NCBI RefSeq assembly: GCF_001874525.1
Contig: NZ_LKAQ01000004.1
Location: 1,951,590-2,015,589, forward strand
Direction: 5' to 3'
Length of the DNA: 64,000 bases
From: Pseudodesulfovibrio hydrargyri
Lineage (GTDB): Bacteria > Desulfobacterota > Desulfovibrionia > Desulfovibrionales > Desulfovibrionaceae
Shown here: piece by piece, positions 16,770 through 26,253 of the stretch
How the letters are laid out: the number at the start of each line of letters is the position of its first letter
Numbering within the stretch: position 1 is the stretch's first letter
The notes under the pieces: generated by a model
What the model saw: only the letters and a program-made list of their open reading frames with translations
Databases searched by the model: none
What the model was told of the DNA's origin: nothing
Program-made: the position numbers and the translations under genes

Positions 16770-18029
16770 TTAGAAGTCGCATACTTCCGCGACGATGCGG
16801 ACGTAGCTGTTGTTCTCGATGGCGCGGATGAGCACCTTGGCGCCGTCCTCGCTGAAGATCGGGGGCCACACGGCGTCGAAGTCCCGTTCAAAGGACTTGC
16901 CGTTGACCAGAATCCGGAATCTGCCGTTTTTTTCCACCTTGGCGGCAACGGCCTTGGAATCGGAAGAGAAGACCGCGGGCCAGGCCATGTCGTAGGTGCC
17001 GGACCAGGGAGTGCCGTCCACCACGATGCGGAAGTTCTCGTTGCTGTCCGAGGCCAGGATGGCGGCGCGCTCGCCGTCGGGGCTGACCACCAGGTCGGAC
17101 ACGGTGGGCCAGGTCTCGTTCCAGGCGGCGTTGTTCACGCAGGCGGTGAACTGGCCGTAGCTGGTGGCCACCACGGACCACAGCTTCTCGCCGGAGGCGT
17201 CGTACTGCAGGTAGAAACACTGGACGTAGCGGGGCTCCCACAGGGTCTGCCCGTCCTTGGCCACGCCCCACTTGCCGGCCACGCGGACCGGAGCGGCCAC
17301 GCCGCCGTCCTTGGGACAGAAGACCGGCTCCCAGACCTGGTTGTAGGACACGGGCCAGGGCTTGTCGTCGACCACGACGGTGTGGTCGTACACCGTGGTC
17401 CGGCAGGTGGCCGCCACGGAATCGCCGGCGCCGTTGAAGACCGGGTTCCAGACGTTGACGTAACGCCCCTGCCAGGCCTCGCCGTCCACGGCCACGGTGT
17501 ACACGCCGCGCTTGAACCCTTCGAGGTCGGCGGCGGCCAGACCCTCGGCCTGGACCACGGCGGCGGTGTGCGCGCCGTCCTTGGACAGAACGGGCATGCT
17601 GGCGTTTTCATACAGGGTTTCCCAGGGCTCGCCGTTGACGCACATGCCGTACTGTTCCATGGACTTGTACATGGTGGCGATGACGGAACCGTCCCCGCTG
17701 AACATGGTGTCCCAGATGTAGTCGGTGGTCTCGCCCATGGCTTCGCCGTCCACGGTCAGGACCCATTCCATGTCCTGCTGGCAGATGGCGGTCAGGCGGC
17801 CGTCAGGGGAGAATTTCGGATACCAGATCTTTTCGAACGTGGCTTCCCAGACCGAGTCGTTGGTTCGAACGGAGAATTCGCCGTCGCCGACCTTGACGAT
17901 CGCGACAAGGGTCTCGCCGTCGGGCGAGACGTAAGGCTCTTCCTGCCATTCGTGTCCTTCGAGGAGGGACAGGGATTTCACGACCGTTTTTTGGCCGGGT
18001 TCCCAATCCCATGAGGAGATTTTTCCCAT
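16770..18029 (-). CDS. tmcD: Tmc complex beta-propeller-like subunit (TmcD)
   Basis: 419 residues with no signal peptide, Cys motif or membrane helix. About seven degenerate repeats of the form FS.DG...A......W.....G..W are visible (FSPDGRLTAICQ, FSGDGSVIATMYK, LSKDGAHTAAVVQ, FNGAGDSVAATCR, VSPDGERAAIL, FSSDSKAVAAKV and FSEDGAKVLIRA), as expected for a WD40/TolB-like propeller. It is the first gene of the tmc operon here and matches the known TmcD in position and fold; a structural or docking role is inferred. The start ATG 18029 has GGGGGTGC upstream. Confidence 0.88.
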   Translation of the reverse strand: MGKISSWDWEPGQKTVVKSLSLLEGHEWQEEPYVSPDGETLVAIVKVGDGEFSVRTNDSVWEATFEKIWYPKFSPDGRLTAICQQDMEWVLTVDGEAMGETTDYIWDTMFSGDGSVIATMYKSMEQYGMCVNGEPWETLYENASMPVLSKDGAHTAAVVQAEGLAAADLEGFKRGVYTVAVDGEAWQGRYVNVWNPVFNGAGDSVAATCRTTVYDHTVVVDDKPWPVSYNQVWEPVFCPKDGGVAAPVRVAGKWGVAKDGQTLWEPRYVQCFYLQYDASGEKLWSVVATSYGQFTACVNNAAWNETWPTVSDLVVSPDGERAAILASDSNENFRIVVDGTPWSGTYDMAWPAVFSSDSKAVAAKVEKNGRFRILVNGKSFERDFDAVWPPIFSEDGAKVLIRAIENNSYVRIVAEVCDF

Positions 18030-18854
18030 AGCACCCCCTTGTGTTGTGACACCGCCCCGCAGGGGAGCGGCAAAAAATCATCCCGCCCGAGAGGCGAGAT
18101 CGTTCATTCAACGCGGGGTCGTGTGCATCCGGCGGCGGTCGCTTCGGGCCGTCCCGGCAGGTTCATCGGATCGCAGCCGCCCGCCGGACCCGTCACGCGC
18201 GGCCCGGCTGATGTGTCTGAATCCAGGAATGACCCGCAACGGGCGGTGAACCCCTCCATGAGCGATCCGTCCGGGATCGCCGCACCCGACGCTTTCGACT
18301 CCCAAGGATCCGAGGCGGTCCGGCGGCCTGCGCCGTCCGAACCGGAATGTGCATCCCTTCCCGAAGTGCACCCCCGATTCCATTGCTGATACCAGCTGAA
18401 ATCTCGGACTCAAGACATGGCTTGACAGGGAATGCCCAAACATTCCCTTTGGTTACCTACCGTCCGCAACCTCTTGGCCTGAGACAGAGCTATGTATAAG
18501 CACATGGCAAGAAAATAGTCCATTCTTTTCAGAGTTAAATGAGTATTTCCGACCTGTTGAGTTCGTTATTTTCCAGTAAAATAACCAAACGAACCCCGGA
18601 TTTGGCTCTACGGCGGGGTTGAGGGGCGTTTTCCTCCCGGATCGGGAGGTTTTGTCCGGTTAGAGGCTGGGGCGTCGGGCCTGTCGACCGGCATCCTTTT
18701 GGGGGGCGGATCGTCGAGGGCATTGACTGCTTCAATCGAGCGCCGTCGGACCGAAAGCGGCCTGGCCGATCGCGATGAGGCGGCTTTGCGCTATTGCCTG
18801 GTGGGCCTGGCCTTCTGGAGCGCAGGCCAGGGGGCGTTTCTCGAAGCGGGTGCG
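18030..18854. promoter_or_regulatory. Long gene-free region upstream of tmcDCBA
   Basis: About 820 bp without a supportable gene. The half nearest tmcD is GC-rich; 18400-18600 is AT-rich and is the likely promoter zone. On the minus strand TATACA at about 18493-18498, preceded by TGCT, is a possible -10, but no good -35 fits. A perfect palindrome lies at 18428. The resulting leader to tmcD could be several hundred nucleotides long. Short open frames on both strands lack ribosome binding sites. Confidence 0.45.
18428..18447. promoter_or_regulatory. Palindromic operator candidate before tmcD
   Basis: GGGAATG-CCCAAA-CATTCCC, perfect 7-bp arms with a 6-bp centre, preceded by TTGACA on the plus strand. 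Overlapping outer half-sites CCAAA and TTTGG extend the symmetry. This is the size of a dimeric regulator site. I cannot name the regulator. Confidence 0.45.
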
Positions 18855-18886
18855 AAAAAGGGCGGCCCCTGTCTCGGAGCCGCCCT
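18855..18886 (-). terminator. Rho-independent terminator after chemoreceptor gene
   Basis: Arms GGGCGGC (18860-18866) and GCCGCCC (18879-18885), with AAAAA on the plus-strand left side giving TTTTT after the stem on the minus strand. It lies 25 bp after the chemoreceptor stop. Confidence 0.85.
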
Positions 18887-18910
18887 GTATGGAGAGCTGG
18901 GCCATGGGGA

Positions 18911-20971
18911 TCAGAACCGCTCGAAGGCGTCGTCCCCTTCGTCCAGGTCGAGGTCCATGCCGCCCTCGGGTTCCGGGGCCGGGCGCTTGGCCGTGCCCGG
19001 GGGGAGCATGGCGGGCTTGGCCTTGGCCTTGCCCTTGCCCGATCCGGCGGGCAGGGCTCCGGTGGAGCCGTGTCCGAGGTTGAAGAAAGCCATGGTCGCT
19101 TCGAGCTGCACGGCGTGGGAAGCCAGTTCCTCGGCCGTGGAGGCGATCTCCTCCGAGGAGCTGGCGTTGGTCTGGACCACGGAATCCAGCTGCTGCAGGG
19201 CGCTGTTGATCTCGGTGGCGCCCGCGTTCTGCTCGTTGCTGGCCGCGGATATCTCCTGGATCAGTTCGGCGGTCTCCTCGATGTTCGGCACGATGGAGTC
19301 GAGCATCTTCCCGGCCCGGGCGGCCACCTCCACGCTGGAGGCGGACAGCTCGCCGATCTCGGCGGCGGCGGTGCCGCTGCGTTCGGCCAGCTTGCGCACC
19401 TCGGCCGCGACCACGGCGAACCCCTTGCCCTGCTCGCCGGCCCGGGCCGCCTCGATGGCCGCGTTCAGGGCCAGCAGGTTGGTCTGCCGGGCGATCTCCT
19501 CGATGATCGAGATCTTTTCCGCGATCTGGGTCATGGCCTCCACGGTCTGGCGCACGGCCTCGCCGCCCTTGCGGGCCTCGTCGGCGGTGCGCACGGCGAT
19601 CGCGCCGGTCTTGCCGGAGCTTTCGGAGTTCTGGCTGATGCTCGAGGACATCTCCTCCATGGAGGCCGAGACCTCTTCCACGGCGGCGGCCTGTTCGGTG
19701 GCCCCCTGGCTCATGGTCTGGGAGGAGCCGGCCAGCTCCTCGGAAATGGAGGCCACGTTGGAGGCCGAGTCCTGGACCTCGAAGACGATGGACCGGAGTT
19801 TTTCGATCATGGCGCCGATGGCCTGGGCCAACTGGCCGATCTCATCCTTGCGGTCCACGTCCAGGCGCACGGTGAAGTCGCCGCCGGACAGGGCTTCGGC
19901 CACGCCCGCCGCCCGCTTCATGACCGCGGCCATCCGGGAGGAGAAGATCAGGGTGACCGCCACCGAGGCCAGGGTGAACAGCAGCGAGATGAGCACGTAG
20001 GTCCAGATGGTCCGGCTGACCACCTCGCCGAGGTGGGTCATGTTCGTCTCGACCCGCTTCACCTGGGCCTGGCCCAGGCGGTCGATGGACGCGCGCATGG
20101 CCTCGAAGGTCTTTTCGCTCTCGCCCAGCAGGGAGATCCGCCTGAGATTCTTGTCCGCGTTGGCCGAGGACAGGTCGACCACCTTCTGGCTGTGCGCGGC
20201 CCAGGTGTCCAGCAGGGCCGTGAAGTCGTTTTCGAACTTCCGGCCCTCGGGGCCGAGGAGCCTCGCTCCCTTGGTCACACGGTCACGGGTCTGTCCCAGG
20301 TTCTCGGCAAAGGATCCGGCCTCCTTCTTGATCACCTCGATGTCGAGGGTGCGGATGATCAACAGCTGGGCCACATAGGCCTGGTAGGCGTCGCGGTCGG
20401 CGTTGAGGATCAGGGAGAGAGCCTCCTCTGTGCGCCTGCGCTCCTCGTCGGACAGCAGGGAACTCTTCAGCCGTTCGTCGGCGGTCTCGCCCACCTGGTT
20501 GATGATCTCGCGCATGGAGCCGAAGGAGGCCAGGGCCGCCTTTTCCTCCTCGTCGCGGGCCAGGTTGGCGGCCAGGGTCTCGTCGGTCAGCTGCAGGATG
20601 GTGTTGTTGGCCTTTTCCCAGGCCTTGAAATCGGTCTTGAACGTGTTGAAGTCACCGTCCATCTCCGGGCTGAACCCCTTGGCCGGGCCGGTGATCCGCT
20701 CCCAGGTCTGCCGCATGTTTTCGGCGCAGTCCGCCTTGTCCGCGTTCAGGGCTTCCACCGAGGCCGCGGACTCGGCCTTCATGACCGCCACCTGCGCCTG
20801 GTACGCGTCGCGATCGGCGTCGATCATGGTGGCCCGGTCCATGTGCAGGCCGTTCACCGAGACCATGTTCGCGTCAAGTATGTTGAAACTGGTGATCCCC
20901 ACAGCGAAGATGATCAGGATGGCGGAAACCGGCAGACCGGTGATCAACAGCAATTTCCATTTGATGCCCAT
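18911..20971 (-). CDS. Methyl-accepting chemotaxis protein, HBM-type sensor
   Basis: 686 residues from ATG 20971, chosen because GGAGGG precedes it and the membrane helix ([20 protein letters not shown]) follows at once. The periplasmic region of about 280 residues is all-helical and carries two copies of [11 protein letters not shown] (about residues 50 and 180), the hallmark of helical bimodular (HBM) sensors with two stacked four-helix bundles. A second helix, a HAMP domain and a long coiled-coil signalling domain follow; the hairpin tip [20 protein letters not shown] is intact. The tail ends in AFERF, possibly a short docking peptide. Ligands of HBM receptors include organic acids; the one here is unknown. 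Confidence 0.93.
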   Translation of the reverse strand: MGIKWKLLLITGLPVSAILIIFAVGITSFNILDANMVSVNGLHMDRATMIDADRDAYQAQVAVMKAESAASVEALNADKADCAENMRQTWERITGPAKGFSPEMDGDFNTFKTDFKAWEKANNTILQLTDETLAANLARDEEEKAALASFGSMREIINQVGETADERLKSSLLSDEERRRTEEALSLILNADRDAYQAYVAQLLIIRTLDIEVIKKEAGSFAENLGQTRDRVTKGARLLGPEGRKFENDFTALLDTWAAHSQKVVDLSSANADKNLRRISLLGESEKTFEAMRASIDRLGQAQVKRVETNMTHLGEVVSRTIWTYVLISLLFTLASVAVTLIFSSRMAAVMKRAAGVAEALSGGDFTVRLDVDRKDEIGQLAQAIGAMIEKLRSIVFEVQDSASNVASISEELAGSSQTMSQGATEQAAAVEEVSASMEEMSSSISQNSESSGKTGAIAVRTADEARKGGEAVRQTVEAMTQIAEKISIIEEIARQTNLLALNAAIEAARAGEQGKGFAVVAAEVRKLAERSGTAAAEIGELSASSVEVAARAGKMLDSIVPNIEETAELIQEISAASNEQNAGATEINSALQQLDSVVQTNASSSEEIASTAEELASHAVQLEATMAFFNLGHGSTGALPAGSGKGKAKAKPAMLPPGTAKRPAPEPEGGMDLDLDEGDDAFERF

Positions 20972-21016
20972 AGAGTCCCTCCAAAGCTTCTTTGCCGGGC
21001 CGCAGAGCCCCGGGTT

Positions 21017-21035
21017 CACGTCACCATACGACGTG
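21017..21035. promoter_or_regulatory. Palindrome between chemoreceptor and oxidase operons
   Basis: CACGTC-ACCATAC-GACGTG, perfect 6-bp arms, in the divergent region between the chemoreceptor (minus) and the cytochrome oxidase operon (plus), beside an AT-rich tract that could hold promoters. Regulator unknown. Confidence 0.35.
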
Positions 21036-21206
21036 TCAGGTAAAATAAGCTATTAGAATATTGAGAAGGCGGTTACTTTTTGCGAGGGGCGTATTCGGAG
21101 CGGAACGTTATTTTTGTGTGGGGGTGGTTTGAAAAAAAATGAAAAGTGGTTATTGTGGCGGATAGGAAGCGAGTTCAAATCATTATCTCAACCATCTGAG
21201 GACGCT

Positions 21207-21512
21207 ATGAAAAAATTGCTGGCAGTGTTGACCATCGTGTGTTGCTTCGGCGTGACCGCCGCCTTTGCCGTGGACGGCGGGGAATACTACAAGAAACATT
21301 GCGCGGCCTGCCATCGCGACGGGAGCGAGTCTTCCAAGGCCGGCGGTGACGTGGTCCTGAAGGGCCAGACCGCCAAGGAAATTGAAATGAAGCTCACGGG
21401 CTACAAGGACGGCACCTACGGCGGAGCCAAGAAGCGGACCATGGAGCGCGTGGCCGGCAAGCTGGCCCCGGAGGAAATCCAGGCCCTGGCCGACTACATC
21501 GGCTCCCTCTAG
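21207..21512 (+). CDS. Periplasmic monoheme cytochrome c (class I)
   Basis: 101 residues from ATG 21207 (GAGG upstream), not from an earlier in-frame start, because MKKLLAVLTIVCCFGVTAAFA is a clear Sec signal. The mature protein has one heme site, KHCAACH, and a C-terminal Met in RTMERVAGKL that can be the sixth ligand, followed by the class I terminal helix EEIQALADYIGSL. It resembles cytochrome c553 and is the natural electron donor candidate for the oxidase encoded immediately downstream, where the second subunit carries further heme c domains. Nine bp separate it from the SCO gene. Confidence 0.9.
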   Translation: MKKLLAVLTIVCCFGVTAAFAVDGGEYYKKHCAACHRDGSESSKAGGDVVLKGQTAKEIEMKLTGYKDGTYGGAKKRTMERVAGKLAPEEIQALADYIGSL

Positions 21513-21521
21513 GAAGAGCGG

Positions 21522-22475
21522 ATGCGGTACCTGATCGCGACGCTCGGCCTCGTCGTCCTGCTGGCCGCCCCATGCGGGGCGACCGGCGGGACCGACGGCA
21601 TGGACATGGGCGCCGGGACGGCGCAATCGGCCCCGGAACAGGATGGCCATGACGGCGGCGGTCCGGCCATGAATGGACAGGACACGGGCGGCCACGATAT
21701 GGGCGGCCACGATATGGGCGACCAGCCCATGGATACGGATCATGACCACGCCAAGATGATGGAGGAGGCCGAACAGGCCGACCTCCCGGTGGGTATCGAG
21801 GAGCATCTCGGGGCCCAGCTCCCGGACGCGGTCTTCACCGACTCCGAGGGCAACGAGGTGACCCTGCCGGAACTGGCCGATGTGCCGGTCCTGCTGCTGC
21901 CCATCTACTACCGCTGCCCGGACGTGTGCAGTCTGCTTCAGGGCTCGGTGGCCTCCATCCTGCCCGAGGTCAAGCTCGCGCCCGGCAAGGAACTCAAGGT
22001 GGTTTCCCTGAGCTTCGACGCCCGCGAGACCCCCAAGGACGCGGCCCGGGCCAAGCGCAACTACGCGGCCATCGCGGGCGACGCCTTCCCGGCCGAATAC
22101 TGGACCTTCCTGACCGGTGACCAGGCGTCCATCGACGCCGTGCTCAAGGCCGTCGGCTACACGGTCCAGAAGCAGGGCGGGCTGTGGGCCCATCCGGTGG
22201 CGGCCATCGCGGTGGCGCCCGGCGGCAAGGTGGTCCGCTATCTCTACGGGACCAGCTTCCTGCCGTTCGACATCACCATGGCGGGCACCGAGGCGGCCCG
22301 GGGCCAGACCGGAATGTCCGTGAAGCGGCTGCTTTCCTTCTGCTACAACTACGATCCCCAGGGACGGCGATACGTCTTCGACATCCTGCGCGTTTCCGGG
22401 TTCACCATCGTCGGGTTCGTGGCCATATTCCTGGCCTGGCTGCTGCTCGGCGGCAAGAAAAAGAAGAGGCGTTAG
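21522..22475 (+). CDS. SCO1/SenC copper chaperone with His/Met-rich arm
   Basis: 317 residues. Sec signal peptide, then a His/Met/Gly-rich segment (about residues 25-85, repeats of GGHDMGGHDMGD) suited to copper binding, then a thioredoxin-fold SCO domain with the metal-binding motif C-P-D-V-C in YYRCPDVC and the distal His in LWAHP. A hydrophobic helix close to the C-terminus (VSGFTIVGFVAIFLAWLLLG) with a KKKKRR tail anchors it in the membrane, whereas SCO proteins usually have an N-terminal anchor. It delivers copper to the CuA site of subunit II. The stop codon is directly followed by the ctaD start. Confidence 0.92.
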   Translation: MRYLIATLGLVVLLAAPCGATGGTDGMDMGAGTAQSAPEQDGHDGGGPAMNGQDTGGHDMGGHDMGDQPMDTDHDHAKMMEEAEQADLPVGIEEHLGAQLPDAVFTDSEGNEVTLPELADVPVLLLPIYYRCPDVCSLLQGSVASILPEVKLAPGKELKVVSLSFDARETPKDAARAKRNYAAIAGDAFPAEYWTFLTGDQASIDAVLKAVGYTVQKQGGLWAHPVAAIAVAPGGKVVRYLYGTSFLPFDITMAGTEAARGQTGMSVKRLLSFCYNYDPQGRRYVFDILRVSGFTIVGFVAIFLAWLLLGGKKKKRR

Positions 22476-24098
22476 ATGACGACGGACGCGGTGAGTCCCG
22501 GCTTCATGGCTTCGGGCGGCAAGTCCTGGGTCCGCGAGTGGTTGTTCACCCTGGACCACAAGCGCATCGGCATGCTCTACCTGTGGTGCATCACCGCCTT
22601 TTTCGCTGTCGGCGTGCTGCTGGGCCTGGTCATCCGCATGGAGCTCTTCTGGCCGGGCAAGGATTTCATCGGACAGCAGGCCTACAATGCCATCTTCACC
22701 ATGCACGGGGTGATCATGATCTTCATCGTGGTCATACCGTCCATCCCGGCGGCATTCGGCAACCTCTTTCTGCCCCTGCAACTGGGGGCCGAGGACGTTG
22801 CCTTTCCCAGGCTGAACACGTTCTCGTTCTGGCTGTACGCCATCGGCGGGGCCACGGCGCTGATCTCGCTGTTCACCGGCGGGGGTGCGCCCGACACGGG
22901 CTGGACCTTCTACGTGCCGTTCTCGGCCGCGACCACGACCAACGTGTCCGTGGCCGTGGCCGCGGTCTTCATCCTCGGTTTCTCGTCCATCCTCACGGGG
23001 TTGAACTTCATCGTCACCATCCACCGGCTGCGCGCGCCCGGCCTGACCTGGACCCGGCTGACCCTGTTCGCCTGGGCGCTCTACGCCACGGCCTGGATTC
23101 AGGTCCTGGCCACGCCCATCCTGTCCATCACCGTGCTTCTGATCGTCGTCGAACGGGTGCTCGGCCTGGGCATCTTCGACCCGGCCCGGGGCGGGGACCC
23201 GATCCTCTACCAGCACCTGTTCTGGATTTATTCCCACCCGGCGGTGTACATCATGATCCTGCCCGCCATGGGGGTCATCTCGGACATCATCCCGGTCTTC
23301 TGCCGCAAGTCCATCTTCGGCTACAAGACCATCGTGGGATCGAGCCTGGCCATCGCCTTCGCCGGCTCCCTGGTCTGGGCGCACCACATGTTCGTGTCCG
23401 GCATGTCCGACACGGCGGTCATGGTCTTTTCGTTCCTGACCTTCATCGTGGCCGTGCCCTCGGCGGTCAAGGTCTTCAACTGGCTGTCGACCATGTACAA
23501 GGGGTCCATCCGGCTGGAGCCGCCGTTGATCTACGCGCTGGGCTTCATCTTCCTCTTCGCCATGGGCGGCATCACCGGGCTGGTCCTGGGCTCCGCCGGC
23601 ACGGACATGCACGTCCACGACACCTACTTCGTGGTCGGCCATTTCCACTACGTCATCTTCGGCGGCACCGGGTTCGGCATGTTCGCGGCCATCCACTACT
23701 GGTTCCCCAAGATGTACGGCAGGATGTACAACCGCAAACAGGCCATCGCCGCGGCCCTCATCCTGGTCGTCGGGCTGAACGGGCTGTATTTCCCCATGTA
23801 CCTCCTCGGGCTGGAGGGCATGCCTCGGCGCTACTACGACTATCTGCCGCAGTTCACCTCCCTGCATCAGCTGTCGACCTACGGCTCCTGGATCACCTTC
23901 GTGGGGCTCGCGCTGATGCTCTGGAACCTGATCCGCTCGCGCTACCGGGGCGAGCCCGTGGGCCGCAACCCGTGGAAGGCGGCCACCCTGGAGTGGACCC
24001 TGCCGTCCCCGCCGCCCACGCACAACTTCGACACCGAGCCGGTGGTCACCCACGGGCCCTACGACTTCAGCCAAGTGAGGGACGATGACGGAGCATAG
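22476..24098 (+). CDS. ctaD: Heme-copper oxidase subunit I, A2-type
   Basis: 540 residues with 12 predicted helices. Ligands are present: low-spin heme His in FTMHGVIM and HFHYV, CuB His in YSHPAVY and AHHMF, high-spin heme His in DTYFVVGH. The tyrosine that cross-links to CuB His is the Y of HPAVY. The helix-VI Glu of mitochondrial-type enzymes is replaced: the sequence reads WIYSHPAVY, the Tyr-Ser form that defines A2-type oxidases such as Thermus caa3. The K-channel Lys is in PSAVKVFNW. It reduces oxygen to water and pumps protons. It overlaps ctaE by 14 bp. Since ctaB but no ctaA is nearby, the hemes are likely o or b rather than a. Confidence 0.95.
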   Translation: MTTDAVSPGFMASGGKSWVREWLFTLDHKRIGMLYLWCITAFFAVGVLLGLVIRMELFWPGKDFIGQQAYNAIFTMHGVIMIFIVVIPSIPAAFGNLFLPLQLGAEDVAFPRLNTFSFWLYAIGGATALISLFTGGGAPDTGWTFYVPFSAATTTNVSVAVAAVFILGFSSILTGLNFIVTIHRLRAPGLTWTRLTLFAWALYATAWIQVLATPILSITVLLIVVERVLGLGIFDPARGGDPILYQHLFWIYSHPAVYIMILPAMGVISDIIPVFCRKSIFGYKTIVGSSLAIAFAGSLVWAHHMFVSGMSDTAVMVFSFLTFIVAVPSAVKVFNWLSTMYKGSIRLEPPLIYALGFIFLFAMGGITGLVLGSAGTDMHVHDTYFVVGHFHYVIFGGTGFGMFAAIHYWFPKMYGRMYNRKQAIAAALILVVGLNGLYFPMYLLGLEGMPRRYYDYLPQFTSLHQLSTYGSWITFVGLALMLWNLIRSRYRGEPVGRNPWKAATLEWTLPSPPPTHNFDTEPVVTHGPYDFSQVRDDDGA

Positions 24099-24681
24099 GG
24101 ACTACCAGGGCGCCAAGATGGGCATGTGGATCTTCCTGTTCACGGAGATCCTGCTCTTCGGCGGCCTGTTCGTGCTCTACTCGGTGACCCTGGGCCGCTA
24201 TCCCACGGAGTTCCATGAGGCGAGCAAGCTTCTGGACGTGACCATGGGGACCACCAACACCGTGGTCCTGATCACCTCGAGCCTGTTCGCGGCCCTGTCC
24301 GTGGTTGGCCTGCAGCGGGGCAACCCCAGGGCGGCCAAGGGGTTCATCCTCCTGACCCTGGGCCTGGCCTGCTGCTTCCTGGTCATCAAGTATTTCGAAT
24401 GGTCCCACAAGATCCACGCGGGCCTCTACCCCGGGGGCGAGACCCTGGTCCAATGGGAACCGGGCAGGCAGGCCTTCTTCTCCCTGTACTACACCATGAC
24501 CGGGCTGCACGGGCTGCACGTGATCATCGGCATGGGCGTGTTCCTGTGGGTCTGGACCCGCATCGCGGCCGGGACGTGTACCCCGGCCCATTTCGTGGCC
24601 CTGGAGAACGCCGGGCTGTACTGGCACCTGGTGGACCTGATCTGGATCTACCTCTTTCCGCTCTATTACCTCATCACCTAG
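24085..24681 (+). CDS. ctaE: Cytochrome c oxidase subunit III
   Basis: 198 residues, five predicted helices. The conserved Glu-rich helix is visible in [20 protein letters not shown], followed by the family stretches [13 protein letters not shown] and [12 protein letters not shown], and it ends with [17 protein letters not shown]. This is the five-helix bacterial form. It stabilises subunit I and its proton uptake path. The gene starts inside the 3' end of ctaD (14-bp overlap), so translation is coupled. Confidence 0.94.
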   Translation: MTEHRDYQGAKMGMWIFLFTEILLFGGLFVLYSVTLGRYPTEFHEASKLLDVTMGTTNTVVLITSSLFAALSVVGLQRGNPRAAKGFILLTLGLACCFLVIKYFEWSHKIHAGLYPGGETLVQWEPGRQAFFSLYYTMTGLHGLHVIIGMGVFLWVWTRIAAGTCTPAHFVALENAGLYWHLVDLIWIYLFPLYYLIT

Positions 24682-24693
24682 GCGGGCAACGGC

Positions 24694-24987
24694 ATGAACG
24701 AGCACGAACAGACGAAACACCACGGACCGGGCTACGGCCTGTTCATCGCCGTGTGGGCCGGGCTGATGGTCCTGACGGCCGTGACCGTGGAAGTCTCGAC
24801 CATCCATCTCGGCTTCCTCAACGTGGTCGCGGCCATGGCCATCGCCTCGGTCAAGGCGTCCCTGGTGGTATTTTTCTTCATGCACCTCAAGTATGAGAAC
24901 CGGACGCTCAAGACCATGGTCCTGGTGGCCTTCGTCATCCTGGCCATCTTCATCGGATTCACCTTTTTCGACACCGCAAACCGGTAA
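24694..24987 (+). CDS. ctaF: Cytochrome c oxidase subunit IV, prokaryotic type
   Basis: 97 residues with three hydrophobic helices (LFIAVWAGLMVLTAVTV, FLNVVAAMAIASVKASLVVFFFM and MVLVAFVILAIFIGFTFF). The segment KASLVVFFFMHLKYE is the signature of the small bacterial subunit IV (COX4_pro / CtaF). It has no redox centre and assists assembly or stability. It sits between subunit III and the subunit II gene. Confidence 0.88.
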   Translation: MNEHEQTKHHGPGYGLFIAVWAGLMVLTAVTVEVSTIHLGFLNVVAAMAIASVKASLVVFFFMHLKYENRTLKTMVLVAFVILAIFIGFTFFDTANR

Positions 24988-25029
24988 CCCGGCGGATCGC
25001 CGGAGGAACGCATACAGGGACAGGGAACG

Positions 25030-26253
25030 ATGTATCCGCAGATTTTCACCGCCGCCCAGGGAGTGGACCAGGCCTTTCTGATCATCCTCGGATTCGCCGT
25101 TTTCATCCTGGTGGCCGTGACCGTGACCATGCTCTACTTTCTGTGGCGCTACCACTACACGCGCAACCCGCAGCCCACGGACATCAAGGGATCCATCAGC
25201 CTGGAGATTCTCTGGACCGTCCTGCCCACGCTCATCGTGCTCGGCCTGTTCTGGACCGGCTGGACCTCGTTCAAGGCCATGCGCACCATCCCGGAAGGGG
25301 CCATGACCGTGGCCGTGGAAGGGCGCATGTGGTCCTGGCGGTTCACCTACGGCAACGGCAGGACCTCCAAGGAACTGGTCATCCCGGTGGACACCCCGGT
25401 CAAGCTGGACCTGACCACCCGCGACGTGATCCATTCCTTCTACGTCCCGGCCATGCGCGTGAAGTGGGACCTGGTTCCCGGCATGGACACCAACGCCTGG
25501 ATAGAGTCCGACACCGTGGGCGACTATGACATTTTCTGCGCCGAGTACTGCGGGCTCAAGCACGCGGACATGATCACCATCCTGCGGGTGGTGGACCAGG
25601 ACGACTTCGACGCCTGGCTGAACGGCAAGGAGGAGCCCGCCGAAGAGGATCTGGGCATGTCCCTGCTCGAGGAGTTCGGCTGCTTCGACTGCCACTCCAT
25701 GGACCTTTCGGCCGATGCGGCCCCGAGCCTGCTCGACCTGGGCAGCCGCGAGGAGACCGTGATCCTGCCCGACGGCACGGAAAGGAAGATCAAGCCCGAC
25801 GAGGCGTACATCCGCCAGTCCGTGCGCGAACCCGGCGCGGTCCTGGTCAAGGGCTGGGGCGACGAGATGCCGCCCTACGGCGACGAGCTGTCCGACGCCC
25901 AGCTGGGCGTCATGGCCTCCTATCTGCTCAAGGGCGGGCAGGGCAAGGACAAGGGAGCGGCCCTGGCCGACGAGCTCGGCTGCCTGGGCTGCCACACGGA
26001 CGACGGCACGGACGACGTGGGCCCGACCTTCCTCGGCCTGTACGGCAGCGAGCGCAAGGGCAGGACCTCGGACGGCAAGCCCTACGAGCTCAAGGCGGAC
26101 GACGAGTACATCCGCAAGGCCATTCTCGAACCGTCGGCCGACGTGCCCGAGGGATACGAGGACCAGATGCCCGCCTTTGACGACCTGGACGAGGGGTCGG
26201 TGGACCGGCTCATCGGCTACATCAAGTCCCTGGCGAAAAAGGACGGCGAATGA
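25030..26253 (+). CDS. ctaC: Oxidase subunit II with CuA and two heme c domains
   Basis: 407 residues. Two N-terminal helices (about 15-40 and 58-78), no cleaved signal evident, then a cupredoxin domain with CuA ligands H in DVIHSFYVP, C170 and C174 in CAEYCGLKH, and the Met of HADM. Two cytochrome c domains follow, with heme sites CFDCH (C218) and CLGCH (C318) and Met-containing loops EMPPYGD and QMPAFDD. Most c-type fusions carry one heme c; two are typical of the Desulfovibrio cc(o/b)o3 oxidase. The hemes pass electrons from soluble cytochrome c to CuA. It overlaps ctaB by 4 bp. Confidence 0.95.
   Translation: MYPQIFTAAQGVDQAFLIILGFAVFILVAVTVTMLYFLWRYHYTRNPQPTDIKGSISLEILWTVLPTLIVLGLFWTGWTSFKAMRTIPEGAMTVAVEGRMWSWRFTYGNGRTSKELVIPVDTPVKLDLTTRDVIHSFYVPAMRVKWDLVPGMDTNAWIESDTVGDYDIFCAEYCGLKHADMITILRVVDQDDFDAWLNGKEEPAEEDLGMSLLEEFGCFDCHSMDLSADAAPSLLDLGSREETVILPDGTERKIKPDEAYIRQSVREPGAVLVKGWGDEMPPYGDELSDAQLGVMASYLLKGGQGKDKGAALADELGCLGCHTDDGTDDVGPTFLGLYGSERKGRTSDGKPYELKADDEYIRKAILEPSADVPEGYEDQMPAFDDLDEGSVDRLIGYIKSLAKKDGE

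Noticed and set aside
18039..18735. Short frames of 66-116 codons in the tmcD upstream region
   Set aside because: No ribosome binding sites, Pro/Arg/Ser-rich low-complexity products and overlapping frames on both strands.
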